Shown here one piece after another: positions 8,618-16,029 of a stretch of 37,734 nucleotides of DNA; position 1 is the stretch's first letter, and the number at the start of each line of letters is the position of its first letter. A program made the translations under genes and the position numbers. Below the pieces are notes generated by a model, which worked only from the letters and a program-made list of their open reading frames with translations, did no database searches and was not told the DNA's origin. This DNA comes from Lachnospiraceae bacterium (GTDB lineage Bacteria > Bacillota > Clostridia > Lachnospirales > Lachnospiraceae). Where the stretch lies: positions 1-37,734 of the forward strand of contig JAFTVH010000047.1 of assembly GCA_017465845.1 (NCBI GenBank), given 5' to 3'.

Positions 8618-8953
8618 TTATCTGAAAACGATCCAGATTACAAAACATAAAATCGCCGCCATGAAAATCAATTCCAGCATTGCCCCGAAATTCAGTACCT
8701 TATCGCTTCGTCGGATTTTTCGTTTTGCTTCCTCCAGCCGCTTGTCTAATTCCCGGTTCAAATCAAAAGCATCTCCATCTTCCAGCCTTGCCATACCTTC
8801 CGTGACCAGAAATTGAATGGTCAACTCCTCCTTACATTCCTGACATGACCTGATGTGGTCACAAAAGCGCTTTAAGGTAAAATATTCCAGCTTTCCAGCG
8901 ATGAACTCCGGTATCAGCCGCTCACATTCCTTACAATCCAAATATTCCTCCAT
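8618..8953 (-). CDS. Zinc-finger (zf-HC2-like) single-pass membrane protein
   Basis: A 111-residue protein with an N-terminal anti-sigma-factor-like zinc finger: CKEC at residues 7-10, then HIRSCQECKEEL, the HxxxCxxC of zf-HC2 domains. A charged helix (NRELDKRLEEAKRKIRRSDK) leads to one C-terminal membrane segment, MLELIFMAAILCFVIWIVF. The layout suggests a cytosolic sensor tethered to the membrane. No sigma-factor gene is adjacent, so an anti-sigma role is not supported by context. It lies 23 bases upstream of polA with AAAGGAA before its ATG, so it probably heads the polA transcript. Confidence 0.7.
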   Translation of the reverse strand: MEEYLDCKECERLIPEFIAGKLEYFTLKRFCDHIRSCQECKEELTIQFLVTEGMARLEDGDAFDLNRELDKRLEEAKRKIRRSDKVLNFGAMLELIFMAAILCFVIWIVFR

Positions 8954-9003
8954 AAGCGTTCCTTTCGTACTTGCGTGCGTTTTCTATAAAGCTACATCAT
9001 AAT

Positions 9004-9168
9004 CACAAAGTTCACACCCGCGCCATTCGCAAAGCCGCACCTACGGCGCTTTCCGCTGCTTCGCAGCTATCTTTGCTCATATATGGCGCTCCCTCCGTCA
9101 GCCAGATCATGAAAAGCCGCATGCAAGCATGCGCTTTTCATGCCAGTGGCCGACGTGTGAACTGTAAC
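9004..9168. repeat. GTTACAGTTCAC-type palindromic repeat, copy A
   Basis: This element fills most of the 329-base gap between the zinc-finger gene and the merR fusion. Its right end is GTGTGAACTGTAAC (9155-9168); its left end is a degraded inverse copy ending in GTTCACAC (9010-9017). The inside is a stack of hairpins, including CATGAAAAGC paired with GCTTTTCATG around a GCATGC core, and GCTGCGAAGCAGC. It shares the stretch AATGGCGCGG-N-TGTGAAC with copy B (on opposite strands), which shows they are one family. Confidence 0.75.
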
Positions 9169-9282
9169 AACTAATATAATACATCATAATCAAATGATTG
9201 GCTAGTAGATTTTTCAATTGATGTGTACTATAATAATAGATATGTAAGATTATTGCAAGTGGTTGTGTGGATGGAGGTTGGG

Positions 9283-10464
9283 ATGAAATTACCAGGATAC
9301 TATTCTTCGGGAGAATTTGCGCGGTTGGCGCAGGTGTCGGTGAGGACGATACGATTTTATGATAAACAGAATATTTTAAAGCCCTCCTTTGTGTCAGCTG
9401 CCGGGGCAAGGTTTTATACAGATTCGGATTTGGCGAGACTGCAGCAGATTTTGTTGTTGAAATATTTGGGGTTTTCGTTGGATGATATCAGGGAAATGAC
9501 CATTGGGGACAATGATTATCATTTGATGGTCAGTTCTTTGAATATGCAGAAGAAGCTGGTACAGGACCGGATGGAGCAGCTGCAGCTTGTTGCTGAGGCG
9601 ATTGACAGCACTGTTGAGGCGATTGAGAAGGAGCATCAGCTGGATTGGAGCCGAATGCTTGATCTGATTCATCTGACGGGAATGGAGAAGAGTCTGAAGG
9701 ATCAGTATCAGAATGCCAGTAATATTTCTGCGAGGATCAGGCTTCACAGGGAGTTTTCCCGGAATACATTAGGGTGGTTTCCCTGGATTTATGAACAGGC
9801 TGATATTACGGACGGCATGAAGATTCTGGAACTCGGGTGCGGTAATGGCGCATTGTGGACGGAAAATCTGGACAGACTACCATTACAGATTACGATTACG
9901 CTTTCTGATATTTCGGAAGGAATGCTCAGAGATGCCAGGCGAAATATTGGTACAGAGGATGCACGTTTTGATTTCCGAGTGATTGACTGTCATGAGCTTC
10001 CTTTTGAGGATAACAGCTTTGATCTGGTGATTGCCAATCATGTGCTGTTTTACTGCAAGGACATTGGTAAGGCCTGTGGGGAAATTGCCCGTGTATTGAA
10101 GCCGGATGGATTCTTTTTAAGCAGTACTTACGGGACTCATCATATGAAAGAGATCACGGAGCTGGTACAAGCTTTTGATAACAGAATCGTGCTTGCAGCG
10201 GAAAATTTGTATGAACGTTTCGGACTGGAAAATGGGGCAGAATTACTGTCGCCTCATTTCTCCAGTGTAGAGATTCGACACTATGATGACTGCATCGTCA
10301 TCAATCAGGCGGAGCCGCTCATTGAGTATATCCTCTCCTGTCATGGCAACCAGAATCAGATTCTCCTTGACCGTTACAAGGACTTTAGGACTTTTGTGGA
10401 AGAAAAAGTGCACAATAATTTCCATATTACCAAAGATGCAGGCATCTTTCTTTGTAGAAAATAG
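9283..10464 (+). CDS. MerR-family regulator fused to a SAM-dependent methyltransferase
   Basis: A 393-residue two-domain protein. Residues about 5-75 form a MerR DNA-binding domain (YSSGEFARLAQVSVRTIRFYDK, then RFYTDSDLARLQQILLLKYLGFSLDDI), followed by a dimerisation helix (about 85-125). The rest is a class I methyltransferase: motif I ILELGCGNGALW (about 181), PFEDNSFDLVIANHVLFY and EIARVLKPDGFFLSS. The methyltransferase takes the place of the usual effector-binding domain. The open frame extends 20 codons further upstream, but GGAGG sits just before the ATG at 9283. A perfect TATAAT at 9229-9234 has no clear -35. Its likely target operator lies 30 bases downstream, in the rfbA promoter. 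The methyl acceptor is unknown. Confidence 0.85.
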   Translation: MKLPGYYSSGEFARLAQVSVRTIRFYDKQNILKPSFVSAAGARFYTDSDLARLQQILLLKYLGFSLDDIREMTIGDNDYHLMVSSLNMQKKLVQDRMEQLQLVAEAIDSTVEAIEKEHQLDWSRMLDLIHLTGMEKSLKDQYQNASNISARIRLHREFSRNTLGWFPWIYEQADITDGMKILELGCGNGALWTENLDRLPLQITITLSDISEGMLRDARRNIGTEDARFDFRVIDCHELPFEDNSFDLVIANHVLFYCKDIGKACGEIARVLKPDGFFLSSTYGTHHMKEITELVQAFDNRIVLAAENLYERFGLENGAELLSPHFSSVEIRHYDDCIVINQAEPLIEYILSCHGNQNQILLDRYKDFRTFVEEKVHNNFHITKDAGIFLCRK

Positions 10465-10493
10465 CTAAATTTACATTTTTTTGAAAAAAATAC

Positions 10494-10524
10494 TTGAAGG
10501 TGACGTTAGGTCACCTTTTATACT
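10494..10524 (+). promoter_or_regulatory. rfbA promoter with MerR-type 19-bp spacer and dyad operator
   Basis: TTGAAG (10494-10499) and TATACT (10519-10524) are 19 bp apart, too far for unaided RNA polymerase but the hallmark of MerR-controlled promoters. A perfect dyad, AAGGTGAC and GTCACCTT around GTTAG (10497-10517), is centred in the spacer. Transcription would start near 10531, 44 bases before rfbA. An alternative reading is a terminator for the upstream gene, since the hairpin is followed by TTTTAT; the stem is short and the T-run poor. Confidence 0.7.
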
Positions 10525-10574
10525 ATAGTCAGTAACATTCGAAACTAATGATTTCAAATAAAGGAGACAATAAA

Positions 10575-11471
10575 ATGAAAGGAATCATCTTAGCCGGCGG
10601 TTCAGGTACCCGTCTGTATCCGCTTACCATGGTAACCTCCAAACAATTGCTGCCGATTTATGACAAGCCTATGATCTACTATCCCATGTCTGTTCTGATG
10701 AACGCAGGCATCCGTGATATCCTGATCATCTCTACCCCTCAGGATACCCCAAGATTCAAAGAACTGCTTGGTGACGGTCATCAGTTCGGTGTGACACTGT
10801 CCTATGCTGTACAGCCCAGCCCCGATGGACTGGCTCAGGCATTTATCATCGGTGAGGAATTTATCGGTGATGATACCGTAGCCATGGTTCTGGGTGACAA
10901 TATTTTCGCTGGCCACGGTCTGAAGAAGCGCTTAAAGACTGCTGTAGAAAATGCTGAATCCGGAAAAGGCGCTACCGTATTTGGCTACTATGTTGACGAC
11001 CCTGAACGTTTCGGTATTGTAGAGTTCAATTCCGAGGGAAAAGCCATTTCCATCGAAGAAAAACCTGCTCATCCCAAGAGCAATTACTGTGTCACCGGTC
11101 TGTATTTTTATGATAATAAAGTAGTTGAATATGCAAAAGGCTTAAAGCCCAGTGCCCGCGGAGAGCTGGAAATCACTGATCTGAACCGCATTTACTTAGA
11201 GCAGGACAGCCTGAATGTGGAGCTTTTGGGACAAGGCTTCACCTGGCTGGATACCGGTACACACGAAAGTCTGGTAGATGCCACCAACTTTGTAAAAACC
11301 GTTGAGACTCATCAGCACCGTAAGATTGCCTGTCTGGAAGAAATTGCTTATCTGAACGGCTGGATCAGCAAAGAGGAAGTGCTGAAGGTCTATGAACTTC
11401 TGAAGAAAAATCAGTACGGCCAGTATCTGAAGGATGTTCTGGACGGAAAATATCAGGATGGATTGTATTAA
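10575..11471 (+). CDS. rfbA: Glucose-1-phosphate thymidylyltransferase
   Basis: RfbA (RmlA) makes dTDP-glucose from glucose 1-phosphate and dTTP, the entry step to dTDP-rhamnose and other 6-deoxysugars for cell-surface glycans. The 298-residue protein begins [18 protein letters not shown], the nucleotide-binding signature, with [32 protein letters not shown] and [20 protein letters not shown], all typical of the homotetrameric short form. The ATG at 10575 has AAAGGAG 8 bases upstream; the frame extends 9 codons further with no site. rfbB follows after an 83-base gap that holds repeat copy B. The MerR-type promoter upstream suggests inducible expression. Confidence 0.97.
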   Translation: MKGIILAGGSGTRLYPLTMVTSKQLLPIYDKPMIYYPMSVLMNAGIRDILIISTPQDTPRFKELLGDGHQFGVTLSYAVQPSPDGLAQAFIIGEEFIGDDTVAMVLGDNIFAGHGLKKRLKTAVENAESGKGATVFGYYVDDPERFGIVEFNSEGKAISIEEKPAHPKSNYCVTGLYFYDNKVVEYAKGLKPSARGELEITDLNRIYLEQDSLNVELLGQGFTWLDTGTHESLVDATNFVKTVETHQHRKIACLEEIAYLNGWISKEEVLKVYELLKKNQYGQYLKDVLDGKYQDGLY

Positions 11472-11473
11472 TT

Positions 11474-11527
11474 GTAACAGTTCACATGTCAGGCGCCTTT
11501 GAGAATGGCGCGGATGTGAACGGCAAC
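11474..11527. repeat. GTAACAGTTCAC-type palindromic repeat, copy B
   Basis: A short member between rfbA and rfbB. It opens with GTAACAGTTCACAT and closes with ATGTGAACGGCAAC; in between is a GC-rich segment holding AATGGCGCGG, also seen inverted in copy A. It starts 3 bases after the rfbA stop. As RNA it would form a hairpin between the two cistrons and could adjust the level of rfbB. Confidence 0.7.
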
Positions 11528-11554
11528 TTTTAGCTTACTATAAGGAGAATCGCT

Positions 11555-12574
11555 ATGACTATTATTGTAACCGGCGGTGCCGGATTTATCGGAAGCAACT
11601 TTATTTTTCATATGTTAAACAAATATCCCGACTACCGTATCGTATGTCTGGACTGCCTGACCTACGCAGGCAACCTGTCCACTCTCGCACCGATCATGGA
11701 CAACCCTAATTTCCGTTTTGTTAAGGAAAGCATCACGGACAGAGAAGCTGTATACAAGCTTTTCGAGGAAGAGCATCCTGACATGGTAGTAAACTTTGCA
11801 GCAGAGAGCCATGTAGACCGTTCCATCGAGAATCCTGAAGTTTTCCTGGATACCAATATCAAGGGAACTGCAGTTCTGATGGATGCCTGCCGCAAATACG
11901 GCATTACCCGTTATCATCAGGTATCTACCGATGAAGTATACGGTGATCTGCCTCTGGACAGACCTGACCTGTTCTTCACTGAGGAGACTCCTATCCACAC
12001 CAGCAGCCCTTACAGCTCTTCCAAAGCAGGCGCTGACCTTCTGGTACTTGCTTATCACAGAACCTACGGCCTGCCTGTGACCATCAGCCGCTGTTCTAAC
12101 AACTACGGCCCTTATCACTTCCCTGAGAAGCTGATTCCTCTGATGATCGCCAATGCTTTGAATGATAAGCCTCTGCCTGTATATGGTAAAGGTGAGAATG
12201 TGCGTGACTGGCTCTATGTTGAAGACCACTGCAAGGCTATCGATCTGATCATCCACAAAGGCCGTGTCGGTGAGGTTTATAATATCGGCGGACATAACGA
12301 GATGAAGAATATCGATATCGTAAAGATTATCTGTAAGGAGCTCGGTAAGCCGGAAAGTCTGATTACTTATGTAACTGATCGTAAAGGTCATGATATGCGT
12401 TATGCTATCGATCCTACCAAGATTCACAATGAACTGGGCTGGCTGCCTGAGACCAAGTTTGCTGACGGCATCAAGAAGACCATCCAGTGGTACCTGGATA
12501 ATAAAGAATGGTGGGAAACCATTATTTCCGGGGAATATCAGGATTATTATGAGAAGATGTATAAGAATCGTTAA
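11555..12574 (+). CDS. rfbB: dTDP-glucose 4,6-dehydratase
   Basis: RfbB (RmlB) converts dTDP-glucose to dTDP-4-keto-6-deoxyglucose with bound NAD. The 339-residue protein begins MTIIVTGGAGFIGSNFIFHM with the Rossmann GGAGFIGS loop, then the family segment FAAESHVDRSI, the catalytic region STDEVYGDL and the YxxxK motif in YSSSKAGADLLVLAYHRTYGL, then RCSNNYGPYHFPEKLIPL and KGENVRDWLYVEDH. AAGGAG precedes the ATG. The later rmlC and rmlD genes are not nearby, so the product either feeds genes elsewhere or a different deoxysugar. A strong terminator follows. Confidence 0.97.
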   Translation: MTIIVTGGAGFIGSNFIFHMLNKYPDYRIVCLDCLTYAGNLSTLAPIMDNPNFRFVKESITDREAVYKLFEEEHPDMVVNFAAESHVDRSIENPEVFLDTNIKGTAVLMDACRKYGITRYHQVSTDEVYGDLPLDRPDLFFTEETPIHTSSPYSSSKAGADLLVLAYHRTYGLPVTISRCSNNYGPYHFPEKLIPLMIANALNDKPLPVYGKGENVRDWLYVEDHCKAIDLIIHKGRVGEVYNIGGHNEMKNIDIVKIICKELGKPESLITYVTDRKGHDMRYAIDPTKIHNELGWLPETKFADGIKKTIQWYLDNKEWWETIISGEYQDYYEKMYKNR

Positions 12575-12617
12575 TCTATCTTCTCACAGGCTACATCAAA
12601 TTTTGTAACAGACATAC

Positions 12618-12660
12618 AGGGCAGCTAACCATTCAATGATTAGCTGCCCTATACTTTTTA
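12618..12660 (+). terminator. Rho-independent terminator after rfbB
   Basis: A perfect 11-bp stem, AGGGCAGCTAA (12618-12628) with TTAGCTGCCCT (12640-12650), an 11-base loop and then a T-rich tail. It separates rfbB from the convergent small gene at 12665-13045. Confidence 0.88.
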
Positions 12661-12664
12661 ATCT

Positions 12665-13045
12665 TTACTCCTCCCAGAATGCCTCTACCATTCCGGCTAC
12701 ACCATACAAGGATGCCACCCTTTTCACACCATCCCGTATTTCATCTCTGCTGAAATCATGCTCTTCCAGGAAACTGTCCTCCTTATCATTCAGATAATTG
12801 TAGAAAAGTAACGCTGTCTTCAACTTCTGCTTATCTTCACCATCCACCAGTTCATACAATCGGTTCTCAGCCTCGTCAATTTCACCTCTGTCGACCAGGT
12901 CAAGCAGGGATTCCAGTGATTCCTGCTGCTCCATTTCCTTTTGAAGCTTCTCGTCATCCTGATCTATATCAAAATGAAACAACAGCATGATAATCATCCT
13001 GATGACTTGTCTGATGACACGCATAATGTAATCTTGCTCAAACAT
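12665..13045 (-). CDS. Small hypothetical protein (DUF6483-like)
   Basis: A 126-residue protein starting MFEQDYIMRVIRQVIRMI, followed by an acidic and very charged helical stretch (DQDDEKLQKEMEQQESLESLLDLV split over residues about 30-52) and a helical-hairpin C-terminal half. The overall look fits a small Firmicutes family of unknown function; DUF6483 is my best guess by resemblance only. The frame runs 20 codons further upstream, but AAAGGA lies before the ATG at 13045, so I use this start. There is no signal peptide. The next gene upstream is another hypothetical, and the function is unknown. Confidence 0.7.
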   Translation of the reverse strand: MFEQDYIMRVIRQVIRMIIMLLFHFDIDQDDEKLQKEMEQQESLESLLDLVDRGEIDEAENRLYELVDGEDKQKLKTALLFYNYLNDKEDSFLEEHDFSRDEIRDGVKRVASLYGVAGMVEAFWEE

Positions 13046-13163
13046 ATTCTTATCCTTTCTGACATGCTTCACTTTCCTGTGAAGCTTATCCGCAACGTTT
13101 TCCATAAATCAATGTGTATTCGCAATCTGCTTCGCTGACGGCTGAAGCAATATCAGAAAGAAT

Positions 13164-13538
13164 TCAACAATCCATTCGGACTTGCAGGCTTACGATTGTA
13201 GCACTGCGCGGCAATCTTATCCCATAATCCATAAATACAAGTACAATAATCGCTGCCGCGATTAAAAACCAGCTATTATAAATGATGCCAAAACTTCTTT
13301 TTACCTTTTCGATTAGACTTTGTCTGAAGCCAGATATCTCCGTCCTGCTACCCGCAGACCGTCTGCAGAATCTGCCTTCTTCCTGTACTGCTCCGGAAGC
13401 AACCTCCCCGAACAGACCATACACAGGCACCGAAAGCATCGCTAAAGAAGCTGTCGACACCGAAACGGTAAACAGGAAGATATAGAATCTCAGCAAAACA
13501 TTTTCCCCACAAAGCTTACCACTATCTGAAACCCTCAT
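13164..13538 (-). CDS. Hypothetical small membrane protein (uncertain)
   Basis: A 124-residue frame, not recognised. It has two hydrophobic segments, FYIFLFTVSVSTASLAMLSV (about 18-37) and SWFLIAAAIIVLVFMDYG (about 88-105), joined by a basic, serine-rich stretch. GGAAGGG lies about 11 bases before the ATG, further than usual. It could be a genuine two-pass membrane protein or a decayed gene; there are no close neighbours to help. The bases between it and 12665-13045 hold no other candidate. Confidence 0.42.
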   Translation of the reverse strand: MRVSDSGKLCGENVLLRFYIFLFTVSVSTASLAMLSVPVYGLFGEVASGAVQEEGRFCRRSAGSRTEISGFRQSLIEKVKRSFGIIYNSWFLIAAAIIVLVFMDYGIRLPRSATIVSLQVRMDC

Positions 13539-13626
13539 ATTTTATTTTCCCTTCCTATCTATTCATTTACCCTGCCGCTTTATTATAACAAACCCCACTC
13601 TTCTTTTCCACATATTTTCGCACATG

Positions 13627-13665
13627 AAAATCCCGGAAGCCAGTCCTATTCACGCTTCCGGGATT
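13627..13665 (-). terminator. Terminator of the Gfo/Idh/MocA gene
   Basis: A perfect 12-bp stem, AATCCCGGAAGC with GCTTCCGGGATT (13629-13665), and on the minus strand a short TTTT run directly after it. It lies 24 bases beyond the stop codon of the gene that ends at 13689. Confidence 0.85.
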
Positions 13666-13688
13666 CCTTATTTCCATCACTATTCGTA

Positions 13689-14894
13689 TCAGTCTAATAT
13701 ATTCGTATGCCATCTGCCATTGGTAAAGTCCGGAATATCCATCACTGCTCCACCTTTTGCAATAGACATCTCTGAAAGCGCCGTAATGGCCATCCAGCTT
13801 GCTGCATCATATACATCCACAGGCATCATAGTATCGTTACGCAGCGCTTCAAAGAACTTTTTAAATTCCAAGTAATCCATTCCATCATGGCTTCCCTGCA
13901 CCCCTTCATTCAGATATTGCTTCCATACAGGATGGTCATACTCCTCCTGATACTCCACCGCGTTATTGATACATTTCTTTCTCCAGTCGAAATCATGGAT
14001 TCTGTCCTCTTCTCTGTCCAGAAATACAGAATCTGTCACCTCTTCATACATTCCTTTTGTACCTCTGACAGTAAAGTTCCTGCTGTAATATCTGGGCAAA
14101 GTAGTGTCCAGTGTCAGTACGATGGTCTCACCGCCTGCGCATTTGATCACTGTGGTAACGATATCTCCCTGAGCAAACGTTTTATTCTTCAGGAATTCAT
14201 CATCGCTCTTGTTTTCCAAAATATACTCGTGTAAACCAGCTGCCTTGGAAGCAGTTGATGTCAGTGTCACCATTCTGTTGCCATGATTGATTTTCAGCAC
14301 CTTGGCAATCGGTCCCAAGTCATGAGTGGGATAATTTTCACAATTCCTGGTCAGATAATTTCTCAGTCTGTAATGCCTGTTTTCTTTCCCAAAAGCAATT
14401 TCATGTCGCAGATCATGCATATATCCGCCCTGGCAATGTACGATTTCTCCAAGCAGTCCTTTTTCTACCATATTCAGAACCATCATTTCTCTTCTGCCAA
14501 AGCAGCAGTTCTCTAAGAACATAAACGGTGTCCCGGTCTTTTCATAAGCTTCTACCAGCTCGTAGCACTCCTTAAGCGTATAGGCACCGCCCACTTCCAT
14601 AGCTACTGCTTTTCCTGCATTCATAGCTGCTACTGCGATTTCCACATGGCTCTCCCATGCTGTGGCAATGATGATCGTATTCACATTCTCATCAGCTATC
14701 ACATCATGATAATCAGTATAAATAGCCGGTCTGGCCTGTCCGGCCTTCTCTACCGCATCTGCGGCACCTTGTGCTCTGTCCTCATAGGTATCACAGACAG
14801 CTGCTACCTTTTCACCCTGCTTGAGTACGACACTTTTTAACAACCCCATTCCTCTGCAGCCACATCCGATATAACCAACTTTAATATTCTCCAT
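13689..14894 (-). CDS. Gfo/Idh/MocA-family protein with GH109-like motifs
   Basis: A 401-residue NAD-dependent protein. The N-terminal Rossmann domain begins MENIKVGYIGCGCRGMGLLK. The usual catalytic EKP motif is absent; the position reads AMEVGGAYTLKECYELVEAY (about 97), as in glycosidase family GH109, whose members use NAD for a redox-assisted removal of alpha-GalNAc. Further GH109-like stretches are FLENCCFGRREMMVLNMV, GLLGEIVHCQGGYMHDLRHE and NYPTHDLGPIAKVLKIN (about 188), where the histidine is the expected base. GH109 assignment is by resemblance and not proven; a plain sugar dehydrogenase is the alternative. The ATG at 14894 has AGGAG upstream; the frame extends further with no site. 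No signal peptide. Confidence 0.8.
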   Translation of the reverse strand: MENIKVGYIGCGCRGMGLLKSVVLKQGEKVAAVCDTYEDRAQGAADAVEKAGQARPAIYTDYHDVIADENVNTIIIATAWESHVEIAVAAMNAGKAVAMEVGGAYTLKECYELVEAYEKTGTPFMFLENCCFGRREMMVLNMVEKGLLGEIVHCQGGYMHDLRHEIAFGKENRHYRLRNYLTRNCENYPTHDLGPIAKVLKINHGNRMVTLTSTASKAAGLHEYILENKSDDEFLKNKTFAQGDIVTTVIKCAGGETIVLTLDTTLPRYYSRNFTVRGTKGMYEEVTDSVFLDREEDRIHDFDWRKKCINNAVEYQEEYDHPVWKQYLNEGVQGSHDGMDYLEFKKFFEALRNDTMMPVDVYDAASWMAITALSEMSIAKGGAVMDIPDFTNGRWHTNILD

Positions 14895-14943
14895 AGATTT
14901 TTCTCCTCTCAAACCGTACTTTACAACTCCCGGGATTAATGTT

Positions 14944-14993
14944 ATTATACTCAATAACAAAAGACAAATCTATAGTCTAAACGCTCGACTATA
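14944..14993 (-). promoter_or_regulatory. Promoter and inverted repeat upstream of the Gfo/Idh/MocA gene
   Basis: On the minus strand a perfect TATAAT (14944-14949) has no good -35. Just upstream is a perfect 7-bp inverted repeat, TATAGTC (14971-14977) and GACTATA (14987-14993), 9 bases apart. A poor -35 with a dyad at its edge suits an activator; the divergent AraC regulator is the obvious candidate. Confidence 0.5.
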
Positions 14994-15026
14994 TGTACTT
15001 TTAGCTCAATAAATTATGATAGAAAA

Positions 15027-15063
15027 TTGACACTTACTATAAGAAGAACTTACTATAAGAAAG
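15027..15063 (+). promoter_or_regulatory. Promoter of the AraC gene with a 16-bp-period duplication
   Basis: TTGACA (15027-15032) is perfect; TACTAT (15051-15056) lies 18 bp on. The 14-base unit ACTTACTATAAGAA occurs twice (15032-15045 and 15048-15061), so two near-identical -10-like boxes sit 16 bp apart. The duplication may be a regulator site or a recent slippage event. Confidence 0.5.
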
Positions 15064-15080
15064 CAAAAGGAATTTACGAT

Positions 15081-15935
15081 ATGGAAGAAAAAGTATGGCT
15101 CGCTTATCCCGTTACAGAACAGATTCATATTACTGCAATGTATTCTCTTTTCAAAATACATTACAATAACGGCTTTGCATTTCACGGAGAAGCCCACAAT
15201 TTCTGGGAATGCTTTTATGTCATTGATGGAGAAGTATGCGTCTCCGCAGATGAAAGAGTCTATAACCTGATGCGTGGGGAAATCATTGTTCACAAGCCGC
15301 TTGAATTCCACAAATTCATAGTAAACGGACCGAAAGGGGCCACTGTACTTATTTTTTCCTTTTCTGCCGAGGGTCCTCTCACCGGATGGCTGCGCGATAA
15401 AGTTTTCAGCCTTTCCAACAGCCAGAATCAGATTCTTAAGTCCCTGATTTCCTATATGCAAAGTAAAGCGGATGGCTTAGGACTTTCTCCGCAAAAATAC
15501 TACGACTGCTTAAAACCATTTGAGCAATTGCCCTATTATTCTCAGATGATCATCACCTACCTTTATCAACTATTCCTTTCCCTCTCTGATGAAGGTACTA
15601 TTTCCTCTGTTTCCTCAGCACCGGATGCAGTGACTTTCAGTAAAGCCATCAGTTACTTAAACTGTAATCTCCATCGCCAGCCTTCAGTAAGAGAAATTGC
15701 TAAATTCAGCAATGTCAGTGAAGCAAGCCTGAAGCGTATTTTCGATAAATATGCCGGTATCAGTGTCCACAAATATCTGTTGAAGCTGAAGATTAAGGTA
15801 GCCATGGAACTTTTGCAGGATGGGGAAAGTGTATGCATGGTGGCTGAACGACTCGGCTTCAACAGCCAGAGTTATTTTTCCAAGGCATTTAAGAGAGAGA
15901 CAGGTTTCAATCCTTCCGATTTGAAGCAATCTTGA
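15081..15935 (+). CDS. AraC-family transcriptional regulator (cupin plus HTH)
   Basis: A 284-residue cytoplasmic regulator. The N-terminal half is a cupin-type sugar-sensing domain (NNGFAFHGEAHNFWECFYVIDGE split around residues 30-55, then NLMRGEIIVHKPLEFHKF). The C-terminal 100 residues carry two helix-turn-helix units: REIAKFSNVSEASLKRIFDK and VCMVAERLGFNSQSYFSKAFKRETGFNPSDL. AAAGGAA precedes the ATG at 15081; the frame extends 18 codons further with no site. It is divergent from the GH109-like gene and upstream of the hexosamine kinase, so it probably controls one or both (inference). Confidence 0.92.
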   Translation: MEEKVWLAYPVTEQIHITAMYSLFKIHYNNGFAFHGEAHNFWECFYVIDGEVCVSADERVYNLMRGEIIVHKPLEFHKFIVNGPKGATVLIFSFSAEGPLTGWLRDKVFSLSNSQNQILKSLISYMQSKADGLGLSPQKYYDCLKPFEQLPYYSQMIITYLYQLFLSLSDEGTISSVSSAPDAVTFSKAISYLNCNLHRQPSVREIAKFSNVSEASLKRIFDKYAGISVHKYLLKLKIKVAMELLQDGESVCMVAERLGFNSQSYFSKAFKRETGFNPSDLKQS

Positions 15936-16029
15936 ACCAAAATTACACATCTTAGACCGATTTGTTTATGGCTTTATACTTTATTATCCGATATAGTAGA
16001 TACAGAAAATAAAGCGAAGGAGCCAAACA

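Noticed and set aside
10494-10524. The dyad before rfbA read only as a terminator
   Set aside because: The 8-bp stem has a weak T-run, whereas the flanking boxes at exactly 19 bp fit a MerR promoter better; a double role is not excluded.
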